A stretch of 64,000 nucleotides of DNA from Prevotella sp. E15-22 (GCF_023204875.1 NZ_CP096247.1:3038001-3102000); one strand, 5' to 3'; counted from the stretch's first letter, positions 16,658-25,336 are shown. A program made the numbers and translations. Notes: a model not told the origin generated them from the sequence alone.

Positions 16658-17281
16658 ATGAACAAGAACGAAAAATTTGTCATCACCATCAACCGTGAGG
16701 CTGGCTCTGGCGGACGCACCGTTGGCTCAAAGGTGGCCGAGAAACTGGGTGTTCCCTTCTACGACAAGGCACTCGTACAGGCTCTCATGGAGAAATATAA
16801 CCTCACCGTAGAGGAGATTGAGAGTCTGAAAGGACGCAAGCACAACTGGTGGTCGGAGTTCAAGCGTGTGGTAGGCATCGAACGCTCGATGGCCGACTCC
16901 GTCATCGACACGCCCGATATGTATAATGCCGCCGACATCTTCCGACGGGAAGTGGAGATACTCAAGGGCATTGCCGAGTCGGAATCGTGCGTCATCGCGG
17001 GCCGCAGTGGCTTCTTTGTGTTCGAAGACCATCCCAACCACCTGAGCATCCTGATCACGGCACCCCTGGAGCAGCGCATCCAGCGCCTGATGAGGAAACA
17101 GGGACTCACCGAAGAGGAGGCCAGGAAGGCCATCAAGAAGGTGGACACCACGCGCGAGAACTATATCAACAAGTTTACAGGCACCTCGCGTTACGACACG
17201 CGCAACTACGACCTGGTGATCAACATGGCAGGCAAGACCGAAGACCAGATTGCCAACCTGATACTGGCGTATATAGAATAA
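16658..17281 (+). CDS. Cytidylate kinase-like family protein
   Basis: The 207-residue protein resembles the cytidylate-kinase-like family (PF13189 type): it starts FVITINREAGSGGRTVGSKVAEKLG, where the P-loop is represented by REAGSGGRTVG rather than the canonical GxxGxGKS, then VPFYDKALV and CVIAGRSGFFVFED, with a lid-like RIQRLMRKQGLTEEEARKAI. It probably transfers phosphate to a nucleotide or a related small substrate; this family is separate from true Cmk and the substrate is not established. No signal peptide. Co-transcription with the Dcu gene is likely. Confidence 0.88.
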   Translation: MNKNEKFVITINREAGSGGRTVGSKVAEKLGVPFYDKALVQALMEKYNLTVEEIESLKGRKHNWWSEFKRVVGIERSMADSVIDTPDMYNAADIFRREVEILKGIAESESCVIAGRSGFFVFEDHPNHLSILITAPLEQRIQRLMRKQGLTEEEARKAIKKVDTTRENYINKFTGTSRYDTRNYDLVINMAGKTEDQIANLILAYIE

Positions 17282-17286
17282 AAAAG

Positions 17287-17322
17287 GAGGCCCACCGTTG
17301 AAGTGGGCCTCTTTTTTTATTT
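17287..17322 (+). terminator. Rho-independent terminator, probably bidirectional
   Basis: Stem GAGGCCCAC / GTGGGCCTC (17287-17295, 17303-17311) with T7 on the plus side and A5 before it, so it can also serve the DUF4374 gene that ends at 17333 on the minus strand. Confidence 0.92.
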
Positions 17323-17332
17323 ATGATTTATC

Positions 17333-18550
17333 TTAATCGAGGGCGAAGAAGCCGCCCACGAAGGTCGTTGACACACGGGCACCACGCTCGGCACGGGCTG
17401 TAGCCACATCGGTGCGATAGATATAGACACCATCGGCCGTTGACACAGGCAGATAGACATAGCCGTTCTCCACCAGGCAGGCAAAGCGGCGACCGCCATT
17501 GCCATTGTGAACGGGGATGCCCTCAACATCCGTCACCGTCTGGTTCACCAGGTCGATGATGCAGCACTTCAGACTCTTGTCACCCCAGCGGTCGTTGGTC
17601 GTCTGAGGGTTCAGCGTACTCACCTCGGCAAACACCAGTCCGTTGCCCACATAGGTTACGTGCGCAGGCTTCAGTCCACCCGTGGCAGCCTCAAAATCAA
17701 AGAAATAGTCGGCATCGAACGCCGTCGCACCCTTCTTGATGCGCAGGAAGCCAGCATGCTTGGTACTCTGTGAATAGCCGTTCGAAAGGGCCGAGTTCGA
17801 CATCACATAGAGGTTGTCGGCCTCGTCTTTCAGCAGTCCGTTGAAGGCACCCCACGAGCCGCCAGGCCCCATACGCGTGTCTTTCATCAGCGTCTGAAAC
17901 TGCATGGTGGGATAGCTATATACAGCCACAAAACACGTATCGGTATAGGCCGTCTCGAATGTCATGCTGTTCATCGGCGTATAGGTTACATAAAGGTTGC
18001 CACCGCTGTACATCATGCCCGTCAGCGAAGGCCAGTCCAACTGGTCGATGGGAGCAACGGCCGTCTGCGTGTTCTTACTGAGGATAGCGGCGCTGTTGGT
18101 ATCCACGGTATAGAAGGTGAGCTGTGTGCCGCTCTCCTTGTTGGCAGGCAGTTCCAGACCCACCATCGTGTTCTGGTCCACCTGACAGAAGCCACTCAGC
18201 TTATCGTCGAACACAAACTCGCCCTGCTCCTTCAGCAGGCCATCGGCACCACGCACCACGGCCGTAGCACTGGTCAGGCCCAGTCCGCCAATGCAAAAGA
18301 TGCTGCGGCCACCCTGCTGATAGTCGTGATAGCCGTTCTGCTCGATGCCCTTGCCCACAGCATTGATGGTGCCCTCCATCAGGTTGTCGGTAGACACCAC
18401 ATAATAGGTGGTATTGCCATTCGAGGTCACACCCAGACTCAGCACATAAGGTGCAAAGGGTGTCTCCTGCTCGGCGGTGAGGTCATCCTCGCACGAGGTG
18501 AGTGAAAAGGCTGCCATCATCAGCAGCATCATGCTATATATCTGTTTCAT
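17333..18550 (-). CDS. DUF4374 domain lipoprotein of a TonB-receptor locus
   Basis: This 405-residue lipoprotein has lipobox LTSC (Cys20). The body looks like a beta-propeller with repeated short strands (YYVVSTDNLMEGTINAVG, GLTSATAVVRG, GFLRIKKGATAFDADYFFD, NGNGGRRFACLVENGYVYLPV) and corresponds to the DUF4374 family, which in Bacteroidota accompanies siderophore-type TonB receptors. It lies 20 bp after the TonB receptor gene on the same strand. A role in binding the receptor's ligand is inferred from the pairing only. Confidence 0.85.
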   Translation of the reverse strand: MKQIYSMMLLMMAAFSLTSCEDDLTAEQETPFAPYVLSLGVTSNGNTTYYVVSTDNLMEGTINAVGKGIEQNGYHDYQQGGRSIFCIGGLGLTSATAVVRGADGLLKEQGEFVFDDKLSGFCQVDQNTMVGLELPANKESGTQLTFYTVDTNSAAILSKNTQTAVAPIDQLDWPSLTGMMYSGGNLYVTYTPMNSMTFETAYTDTCFVAVYSYPTMQFQTLMKDTRMGPGGSWGAFNGLLKDEADNLYVMSNSALSNGYSQSTKHAGFLRIKKGATAFDADYFFDFEAATGGLKPAHVTYVGNGLVFAEVSTLNPQTTNDRWGDKSLKCCIIDLVNQTVTDVEGIPVHNGNGGRRFACLVENGYVYLPVSTADGVYIYRTDVATARAERGARVSTTFVGGFFALD

Positions 18551-18570
18551 CGTTTTTCTTCTTTTGGGGT

Positions 18571-20736
18571 TTACTTACTTAAATAAAGGCGGAACTTCAC
18601 GTTGAACGAACGGCCAGGCTTCTGCAGGCGGTAGTTGTCGTAGAGCTTAGCGTCGGTCAGGTTCTGACACTCGGCCACAATGCTATAGCGACCGTCACAG
18701 AGGCTATAGCCCAGCGACACATTGTGTGAGAACTGCTCTGGGATCACCTTCTTGGTGGCCTTGGCGCCCAAGCCTGTGAACGACAGGTAGTAGTCGTGAA
18801 CGTAATTCACGTCGTAGTTCAACGACAGCGTGTTGCCCTTGGCGCCCAGGTCAACAAACTGATAGTCGGCATGACCGTTCATGAAAAGATAAGGGATGTT
18901 GGGCAAGCGCTGTCCGTAGGTGATATTCTCGCTGATGCCATCGCCCACGAACGTATTTTCTGATGTCTCGTACTTCATCTTGTCCTTGATATCCTGATAG
19001 GTCAGGTTACCGTTAAGATGCAGCACCTCCTTGTAGGCATAGCCCAGCGAGGCCTCAACGCCACGTGTCTGCACCTTACCCAGGTTGTCGTAGCTGGTGG
19101 TGGGGTTGCTCGACATGCTCACACCCTTGAGAATAAAATCCTTCGTGTCGCGATAGATATAGTTCACCTCGGCCTGCAGGCGATGGTCGCCCAAGGTGTG
19201 GTCGAACAGGAGACCAGCATTCAGGTTGTTACTGCTCTCTGGCTTCAGGTCGGGATTGGCTTTTTGTACCAGTCCGTCGCCAAACATCTCGACAGCCTCG
19301 GGCATGCGGTAGGCGCGCTCAAAACTCACCTTGGCCTGCAACGAGGGTAACATATAATAGGTGGCGGCGGCACCATAGCCATAACGCTGTTTGCGGTCTG
19401 TCAGTTTCTCCCAGCGCTGGTTCTCAGTAAACTGGTCCATCAGCTTGTTCGTCGAGCTATACAGGCGATACATCTTAGCAAACACATTGGCGTTCCAGCG
19501 ATTGTAGCGGATCTGATAGCCCAGGCCTGTGATGTTCTTCGTCAACTGCTGGGGCACGTTGTTCATCTCGTCGTCAGGATACATCGCGTCGCTGCTCTTA
19601 CGACGGAGGGCCGAGAATACGTTGTTGAGGGTGAGCGAATGGTGGTCGCTGATAATGTAGCCCATGTTGGCATTGGCTTGCCACTGGCGCTCGCGAATGG
19701 TGGCATCCGTCAGATAGGCCTCGCCTGCCGACGTACTGTTCATCCACTGTCCACGCCAGTTATAGCGGCGTGCCAGGGTGTCCACGTTATAGGTGTTCAC
19801 CATACTGTAAGTGCCATAGAGCGAGAGCGACAGACCTGGCACCAGGAGGTCGTTCTTCTTATAGCGGATGCTGGGGATAAGCGACCAACTGCGATTCTTC
19901 ACGCCACCATACACGGCATCCATCGTGGCACCCGTCTGCACGTTGCGCTTATCGGCCGAGGCAATCATACCTACAAGTAGGTAGTCGGCCCACGAACGGC
20001 GCACCACACCCGTCTCCATCTTCACGCCATACGACTGATAGCCGTCGTTGAAGCGCTTCACCCACTCTTCGCCCTCCTGCTTGTTGGTCTGCAGGTTGAC
20101 GATGGGCGCCCACACCTCATAGTCGTTGTCCGAGTAGTTGGCAAAGGCGTTGGCACGCAGGGTAAAGCCGCTCTTCGAGGTATAGACACCATTGACAGCA
20201 GCGCGATGGGTGTTAAACGACCCAACGGAATAGGTGGCATCCAGATAGTTGGCATTGGTGCGCGACACGATGTTCACAGCACCACCCAGTGCATCGCTGG
20301 CCAGACTCACGGGCAGCACGCCCTTATATACCTCGATGCGGTCGGCCATGTTGGCCGAGATGGTGGCCAGGTTGAACGACGAGCCAAAGTTATCCATGGG
20401 AATGCCGTCGAGGAAAAACTTCACCTGGTTGCCCGAGAAGCCATTCATCGAGAAGCTGTAGTTGGAACCCAGTCCACCGTCCTCGCGAATATTCACTGAG
20501 GTCACTGTGTTCAACACCTTATTTAAAGGGGAAGCGGTTTGATACTTGGTAGCCAAATCGACCACCGATACGGCATAAGCCTGTTCGTGCATCTTGCGAG
20601 CCTTACTTTTGCCCACGATGCTCACCTCGTGCAGACTCAGCGAGTCGTGCACCTCATTTTTCTGTGCCTCTGCCTGACCGCAAAGAGCCAGTGCCACAGC
20701 AAGGCACATCACATGTCTTGAGTTAAGTCTTGTCAT
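18571..20736 (-). CDS. TonB-dependent outer-membrane receptor (siderophore or metal type)
   Basis: The 721-residue protein has a signal peptide ending near QAEAQ, then a TonB-box-like region and plug (VSIVGKSKARKMHEQAYAVS, IREDGGLGSNYSFSMNGFSG, DRIEVYKGVLPVSLASDALGGAVNIVSR) and a 22-strand-type barrel ending in a C-terminal strand (RSFNVKFRLYLSK). It lacks the N-terminal carboxypeptidase-like domain of SusC proteins, so it is more like siderophore, haem or cobalamin receptors; the DUF4374 partner favours iron uptake. A promoter with TACCTTTG lies at 20777-20784. Confidence 0.93.
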   Translation of the reverse strand: MTRLNSRHVMCLAVALALCGQAEAQKNEVHDSLSLHEVSIVGKSKARKMHEQAYAVSVVDLATKYQTASPLNKVLNTVTSVNIREDGGLGSNYSFSMNGFSGNQVKFFLDGIPMDNFGSSFNLATISANMADRIEVYKGVLPVSLASDALGGAVNIVSRTNANYLDATYSVGSFNTHRAAVNGVYTSKSGFTLRANAFANYSDNDYEVWAPIVNLQTNKQEGEEWVKRFNDGYQSYGVKMETGVVRRSWADYLLVGMIASADKRNVQTGATMDAVYGGVKNRSWSLIPSIRYKKNDLLVPGLSLSLYGTYSMVNTYNVDTLARRYNWRGQWMNSTSAGEAYLTDATIRERQWQANANMGYIISDHHSLTLNNVFSALRRKSSDAMYPDDEMNNVPQQLTKNITGLGYQIRYNRWNANVFAKMYRLYSSTNKLMDQFTENQRWEKLTDRKQRYGYGAAATYYMLPSLQAKVSFERAYRMPEAVEMFGDGLVQKANPDLKPESSNNLNAGLLFDHTLGDHRLQAEVNYIYRDTKDFILKGVSMSSNPTTSYDNLGKVQTRGVEASLGYAYKEVLHLNGNLTYQDIKDKMKYETSENTFVGDGISENITYGQRLPNIPYLFMNGHADYQFVDLGAKGNTLSLNYDVNYVHDYYLSFTGLGAKATKKVIPEQFSHNVSLGYSLCDGRYSIVAECQNLTDAKLYDNYRLQKPGRSFNVKFRLYLSK

Positions 20737-20776
20737 GTTATCCTGATTTATATTTTCTTGCTTTGTTTTTCGACTG

Positions 20777-20807
20777 CAAAGGTACTATATTTCAGGAAGA
20801 TAGACAA
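20777..20807 (-). promoter_or_regulatory. Promoter of the TonB receptor-DUF4374 operon
   Basis: Minus strand TTGT (20804-20807), 19-bp spacer, TACCTTTG (20777-20784), about 40 bp before the ATG. From here to 20950 there is AT-rich sequence with no gene that I can support. Confidence 0.65.
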
Positions 20808-20950
20808 TACCTAAAAATGATGAATCGCAGGAAGAGGCGACCCCTGTTCCTTGCGATTCCTTATATCTATAAATCATCTTTTTACATCCTTTTCTTTATA
20901 TTTTTGCAAATTTGTTTGCAGAATTGCAAAGAACACCATATCTTTGCAGC

Positions 20951-21037
20951 GTAGTCATTTTCATAGGTGGTGTGATGAATATACGTTTTGTGGGAACACA
21001 TTCTGAATATGATAAGATAGACTGTTCAACAATATAA
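20951..21037 (+). pseudogene. C-terminal remnant of a HigB-family toxin gene
   Basis: The frame reading VVIFIGGVMNIRFVGTHSEY then DKIDCSTI and a stop at 21035-21037 matches the conserved end of HigB-type mRNA interferases (RFVGTHAEYDKID..TI). No other part of the toxin is present upstream: the frame runs into unrelated AT-rich sequence. An ATG inside (20975) could still express a 20-residue stub, without the catalytic part. It stops 15 bp before the HigA antitoxin gene, the normal higB-higA order and spacing. A -7-like TATCTTTG at 20939-20946 may now drive the antitoxin. Confidence 0.7.
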
Positions 21038-21052
21038 AAGAAAGGAGAAGTT

Positions 21053-21448
21053 ATGAACAACAAATTAACAACGAAACAAGAATACAACAAGGTTAAAAAC
21101 CTTGTGGAATCTCTTATTGCTGAGGCAACAGAAAAAGGGATGCTTGAACCTGAAATGGATAACGAATACACAAGAAAGATTTCTGATTTGAGCAAGCAGA
21201 TGGCGCAATACGAAGATGAATACATGGATATTATGCCTCTTCGCGAAAAGACGCCATTAATAAAATCTATCGAGGAGTACTTCTATGCTCGAAACATGAA
21301 GCAGAAAGAAGGAGCCAAGTTTCTCGGAATCAATGAATCAGTATTCAGTCAGATACTAAGTGGCAAAAGACGTATCACCATGCCACTTGCCAAACGGCTA
21401 CGCACAAAACTCGGCATTGATGCAGAAACAATTCTTGAATATGCATAA
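21053..21448 (+). CDS. HigA-type antitoxin, helix-turn-helix, orphaned
   Basis: The 131-residue protein has the layout of Bacteroidota HigA: an N-terminal helical, acidic region (EYNKVKNLVESLIAEATEKG) and a C-terminal HTH (MKQKEGAKFLGINESVFSQI, LSGKRRITMPLAKRLRTKLG). It would bind its own promoter and neutralise HigB, but the toxin gene upstream is reduced to its last codons. A good ribosome binding site AAAGGAGAA precedes the ATG. It may persist as a free regulator or as protection against related toxins. The low GC content fits the surrounding island. Confidence 0.88.
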   Translation: MNNKLTTKQEYNKVKNLVESLIAEATEKGMLEPEMDNEYTRKISDLSKQMAQYEDEYMDIMPLREKTPLIKSIEEYFYARNMKQKEGAKFLGINESVFSQILSGKRRITMPLAKRLRTKLGIDAETILEYA

Positions 21449-21486
21449 AACAGGACTTGCACAAATCTGTGCAAGCCCTGTTTTTT
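21449..21486 (+). terminator. Rho-independent terminator of the higA transcript
   Basis: A 15-bp stem with one mismatch, AACAGGACTTGCACA / TGTGCAAGCCCTGTT, 4-nt loop, followed by T6. The IS element is inserted 17 bp beyond it. Confidence 0.9.
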
Positions 21487-21543
21487 CTGAGGAATCAAAA
21501 ACTGAAGTGAACCCAGAAAGTTGGACACAACAGAAAGGTTCAA

Positions 21544-22080
21544 ATGAAAAAAGAATTTAGTTTAGAAGAAAAGATGTCCGCAATTGGGTTTGTGTTCCAA
21601 GGCGAGTCAGCCCGTTCTGTGTCCCGTAGACTCCACTTAGGCCATCATATTCTATATGAGTGGATAGAGAGTTACAAACTCCTTGGCATTGAAGGTCTAA
21701 AATTAAAGCCGAAGAAGAAAAAGAGGCTTTCATATGAAGAAAAATGCAAAATAGTTCGTGATTATCAGGAAAGTGAATTAACTTTGTTCCAGCTTTCAGC
21801 CAAATATCAATTGTCAAGCTCGATAATTGGCAATTGGGTTAAATTGGTTGAGCGAAATGGATTTGAAGCACTGGAATCTCGACGATCCAGGCATTTCCAA
21901 ACTGGTGAGCATATGGTTAAACGACTACCAAAAGAAGAGTACGAAAAGGAGAACGAGCGTCTTCGCAAGGAGAACGAACGCTTAAGACTGGAGAATCTCC
22001 TGCTAAAAAAAGTGAGAGCCTTAGTCGAGGAAAGAGAAACCCAAAACAGAGCGATTGGGCGCAAGCCATCGAAGAACTAA
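21544..22080 (+). CDS. IS3-family transposase OrfA (helix-turn-helix protein)
   Basis: The 178-residue product has two helix-turn-helix modules (FVFQGESARSVSRRLHLGHH and LFQLSAKYQLSSSIIGNWV) and a C-terminal leucine-zipper-like coiled coil (ENERLRKENERLRLENLLLK), the usual OrfA layout for terminal-repeat binding and oligomerisation. At 22005-22011 seven A followed by G give a -1 slippery site that would fuse OrfA to OrfB. Confidence 0.95.
   Translation: MKKEFSLEEKMSAIGFVFQGESARSVSRRLHLGHHILYEWIESYKLLGIEGLKLKPKKKKRLSYEEKCKIVRDYQESELTLFQLSAKYQLSSSIIGNWVKLVERNGFEALESRRSRHFQTGEHMVKRLPKEEYEKENERLRKENERLRLENLLLKKVRALVEERETQNRAIGRKPSKN
22005..22012 (+). promoter_or_regulatory. Programmed -1 frameshift site between OrfA and OrfB
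   Basis: A7 followed by G, read CTA-AAA-AAA-GTG in the OrfA frame. Slipping back one base continues as AAA-AGT-GAG into the OrfB frame, which is open from here to 22916, giving a fused OrfAB transposase of about 457 residues as in other IS3 elements. Confidence 0.8.
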
Positions 22081-22127
22081 GGCGTAATGAGCATGCGGAC
22101 TTAGATGTCCTGCTAGAGCTCAAGAAG

Positions 22128-22916
22128 ATGGCGCGTAGCACGTTCTACTATCACCTCAAGCACGGCAAGAAGAAAGACAGGTACAAGGAAGTAAAAGATA
22201 TGATATACACCGTATTTCATAAGCACAAAGGTCGTTACGGCTACAGGCGTATAACGCTGGAACTCCGTAAAGATGGCTGTCCTATCAATCACAAGACAGT
22301 CAAGAAGCTTATGGACGAAATGGAACTGAAGAGCGAGGTGAGGAAGGTGAAATTTCACTCCTATAAAGGAGAAGTTGGCAAGACTGCGCCTAATATCATA
22401 GACAGGGATTTTACAGCTGAAAGACCTTATCAGAAGCTTGCAACAGACGTGACCCAGATGACGATAGGCGGACGCAAGATTTACCTGTCACCTATACTTG
22501 ACATGTGCGATGGTGAGATTCTTGCATATTCAATCACAGAGAAGCCAAACATGGAAATGGTACTCGGTATGCTCAACCAGATGTACAGGCGTATAAAGCT
22601 GCCTGAGGGTGTCGTATTGCACTCTGACCAAGGATGGCACTACCAGCACGTAGCCTACCAGAATAGTCTAAAGAAACATGGCATTATCCAAAGCATGTCT
22701 CGCAAGGGAAATTGTCTGGATAACGCCATGATGGAGAATTTCTTTGGTCTCATGAAGTCAGAGCTGCTGTATTCTGGAAAGTACACATCAGCAGACACCT
22801 TCATCAAAGACCTGGTAGAATACATGGAATATTATAATAACGAGAGAATAAAACTGAGGCTTAATGGCATGTCGCCCGTACAATACAGGAAGATGCTTAC
22901 TGCTTCGATTGTTTAA
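22128..22916 (+). CDS. IS3-family transposase OrfB (DDE integrase domain)
   Basis: The rve/DDE catalytic core is complete: LATDVTQM (first Asp), VVLHSDQGWHYQ (second Asp) and CLDNAMMENFFGLMKSELLY (Glu), with the C-terminal YNNERIKLRLNGMSPVQYR typical of the family. The product is probably made mainly as the OrfAB fusion by frameshifting at 22005; the ATG at 22128 is only the first internal start of that frame, which is open further upstream. Confidence 0.95.
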   Translation: MARSTFYYHLKHGKKKDRYKEVKDMIYTVFHKHKGRYGYRRITLELRKDGCPINHKTVKKLMDEMELKSEVRKVKFHSYKGEVGKTAPNIIDRDFTAERPYQKLATDVTQMTIGGRKIYLSPILDMCDGEILAYSITEKPNMEMVLGMLNQMYRRIKLPEGVVLHSDQGWHYQHVAYQNSLKKHGIIQSMSRKGNCLDNAMMENFFGLMKSELLYSGKYTSADTFIKDLVEYMEYYNNERIKLRLNGMSPVQYRKMLTASIV

Positions 22917-22975
22917 TCCGTCCAAACTTTGGGGTTCACTTCAAAACCTGTCCCTGTGATAGCTTTCTCAATCCA

Positions 22976-25288
22976 TTATTTTAAAAATTCATATTCAAAT
23001 AGGATTGGGACTATTTCTTTGTTATAATAACCCTTTACAAGTTCTGCTAGTGTTTCAATATTTCCGTTTAACTCAGGATAATCAGGAACAGAATCACCAG
23101 TATCTGTGTCAATATGCTCAGTGTTCAGCTCTGTTTTTATCTGATACAAGCCATAATTGTATTGTGGTTGGTAATTTGCAGTTTGCTTAGCTTCTTCTAT
23201 TATTTTATTTAGCAATTCCAGCATCGTCTCCTCGTCATCAGTTTTCTTCATACTTTTTAGTCTCTCTGAAGCAAGAGTATCACCGTTTGTTGTATCAAGA
23301 CATAATTGATTTTTGTAATGTCTGCCATCAGAGCCAACAAATTCACGCATATGATTCTGAGGTTCAAGAATGGTAAATAGCAAACACTTTAACAGATATG
23401 CATCAAGTTTTCCTGAGGAAACTGCCTTCTTAAATCTTTCTGCTCCATCTCCAGATTTCATGATACGACTACGTTCCGTCCATTCTCTATTATACGTAAT
23501 ATATCGACTTGCTGCAAACATAGGAAGTTTTTCCAAATAATTATCATTACGAAGAAAGAAGCCATTGCCATCATATCTTCCAGCAATGAGAAGACTTGCC
23601 ATATTGTCGGGATTATCAAAACCACTACTATAAACTGCCATATAACCAAGAATATTAGAGTTGAGAATTGGCTTAATCCTTATTGTATTAGAAACAAGTC
23701 TTTCTGTTCCATCCTTGCTACAAAGAATACCCTCATTTATTATATCATCAGAGAATGTACGCTTGTCAAAATACAGCTGACTATACGACGAGTGTATTTT
23801 CTTTATAGCTAAATCTCCTACATAATCCAAGTTGTTCTCAGCATTGATATCATATGCAGCTATATTGAAACTATCTAATTCTTTATCATCTTCGTTACTC
23901 CAGAATGCAACCATAATTGTAGCTGCAATATTTGTATGGAAGTGTTTTCGATTAAAAGCAAAACCTCCAAGGAATTTCTTGTCAATCAAATGTTGCGCTT
24001 TCCAATATTTAACAGGCGAATAAACTATATAGCTATCTGTAGGCTGGCGAAGATAGTATTTAAATGCAGACCAAATGAATACATTACCCAAATCATTAAG
24101 GGCCGTGCCCTTCACCTCTTTCTTCATCTCTTTAAAGACATCATACGTCTTCCATTCAGAGCTTTTCTTACCAGCATTTTTCTTTTGGTGTTCAATCGAT
24201 GTAGTGTCTGCAAAAGGTGGATTCTCAAACAAGATAATAGTGCATTGTGGATTGCGAACATATTGCATGATAGTCTCATTATTAACATAATCCATGCTTA
24301 AGGCGTTTGCACCTCGAACCATGCCTCCATTAAAGGTGTCGATTTTTTCAGTTGGAGGAATTATATGCCTTACCTTATCACCAAAAGTTTCCAGTAGCAC
24401 TTTATATTCATAGTACTCATATGTAGATACAATTGTATGCGTAAGTTCCTCTGTAGTCATTCCTGACTCCAAATTACCTGTTCCTGCACAGCGATCTATT
24501 ATCACATAATCATTTCCAATGGGTACTCTTGCAATTGCTTTTCGAACTAGTTCAAGAGATTTTTTAGCATATACGGTGTGGGTATAGAAAGCACCTAAAT
24601 CTTTCTTGTGTAAATCATCATTTAGACGATCCATCAGATAACGGAATTTCTCATTACTCTTTCCTTTATATGGATAGATATAATCGCGAAATTTATCTGG
24701 TTTCCTTATTTCACCTATAATTTTTGTCTCTCCTGTTTCATCTCCAATAAATTCTGCTTTTGTAGATTTTGGATACTGTTTATAGAAAAAAGATGCCCAT
24801 CCAACTATGCAGTTTTCGTCGATATGAATCTTCGTATAATTCTCAGTTCGAAGTATTCCTATCAACTTTTCTTCTTCAATGGGATTGCTATAACTAAGTC
24901 GCAAGAAAGGGTCATCTGCAACAAATGTTTTATTGTTTCTTGACGCAGCTCCGACATATACCTTTTCAATTTTTTCAAGATAATCCGCAGAATGATATAT
25001 GTAGGCAGTTGTATCATTCAACGAGATAAGGATGATATTTGCAGGTAATGGGCGTCCTTTTAATCTCATTGACGACAACAATTTTATTGTTTGTGAAAGC
25101 ACTACATTTAAATTCTCTATCTGTGTCTTAAATTCAAGAAGATTTCCACGAACGACACCATCACTATAATATTTCTGCACATCAGAAATATCCAACGATC
25201 GGTCAACTCGAGGAAGATACTTCTGCAATAATTCTATCTGACCTTGCAGTTCTTTGTCGTACTTCTTAGTAAATGATAATTCATCCAT
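22976..25288 (-). CDS. Single-chain restriction-modification-type protein: N6-adenine DNA methyltransferase with N-terminal nuclease-like domain
   Basis: This 770-residue protein carries adenine methyltransferase motifs in N6-gamma order: GAFYTHTVYAKKS (motif X, 232-244), VIIDRCAGTGNLE (motif I, about 262-274) and FENPPF (motif IV, 354-359). The first 110 residues contain SDGVVRGNLLEFK with Asp43, Glu52 and Lys54 spaced like the D...ExK of PD-(D/E)XK nucleases, then SQTIKLL (Gln66). That layout, nuclease then methylase and a long C-terminal region for target recognition (roughly 430-770), resembles type IIG enzymes such as the Eco57I group, which cut and methylate with one polypeptide. The assignment of the nuclease is inferred from motif spacing. 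The gene is markedly AT-rich against its neighbours, which suggests transfer. No separate restriction or specificity gene is nearby. Confidence 0.8.
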   Translation of the reverse strand: MDELSFTKKYDKELQGQIELLQKYLPRVDRSLDISDVQKYYSDGVVRGNLLEFKTQIENLNVVLSQTIKLLSSMRLKGRPLPANIILISLNDTTAYIYHSADYLEKIEKVYVGAASRNNKTFVADDPFLRLSYSNPIEEEKLIGILRTENYTKIHIDENCIVGWASFFYKQYPKSTKAEFIGDETGETKIIGEIRKPDKFRDYIYPYKGKSNEKFRYLMDRLNDDLHKKDLGAFYTHTVYAKKSLELVRKAIARVPIGNDYVIIDRCAGTGNLESGMTTEELTHTIVSTYEYYEYKVLLETFGDKVRHIIPPTEKIDTFNGGMVRGANALSMDYVNNETIMQYVRNPQCTIILFENPPFADTTSIEHQKKNAGKKSSEWKTYDVFKEMKKEVKGTALNDLGNVFIWSAFKYYLRQPTDSYIVYSPVKYWKAQHLIDKKFLGGFAFNRKHFHTNIAATIMVAFWSNEDDKELDSFNIAAYDINAENNLDYVGDLAIKKIHSSYSQLYFDKRTFSDDIINEGILCSKDGTERLVSNTIRIKPILNSNILGYMAVYSSGFDNPDNMASLLIAGRYDGNGFFLRNDNYLEKLPMFAASRYITYNREWTERSRIMKSGDGAERFKKAVSSGKLDAYLLKCLLFTILEPQNHMREFVGSDGRHYKNQLCLDTTNGDTLASERLKSMKKTDDEETMLELLNKIIEEAKQTANYQPQYNYGLYQIKTELNTEHIDTDTGDSVPDYPELNGNIETLAELVKGYYNKEIVPILFEYEFLK

Positions 25289-25290
25289 AT

Positions 25291-25336
25291 GCGATTGATA
25301 GTTTTAAGTCAAAATTAGGCATGAACTATCAATCGC
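25291..25336 (-). promoter_or_regulatory. 13-bp inverted repeat enclosing a -7 box at the restriction-modification gene start
   Basis: GCGATTGATAGTT (25291-25303) and AACTATCAATCGC (25324-25336) are perfect inverted arms around 20 bp that contain, on the minus strand, TAATTTTG (25310-25317), a match to the -7 consensus. The inner arm ends 2 bp before the ATG. This looks like an operator for autoregulation or an mRNA hairpin over the start. No -33 box is correctly spaced. Confidence 0.65.

Larger units (their letters stand above)
21503..22943 (+). mobile_element. Complete IS3-family insertion sequence (IS150-like), 1441 bp
   Basis: Terminal inverted repeats begin TGAAGTGAACCC at 21503 and, on the opposite strand, TGAAGTGAACCC inward from 22943; over about 24 bp they agree at most positions (AGAAAGTTGGAC against CAAAGTTTGGAC in the second half). 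The flanks carry a 4-bp direct duplication AAAC (21499-21502 and 22944-22947), the mark of transposition. Both frames orfA and orfB are intact with a slippery A7G between them, so the element is probably active or recently so. It sits between the convergent ends of higA and the restriction-modification gene and breaks neither. Confidence 0.95.
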
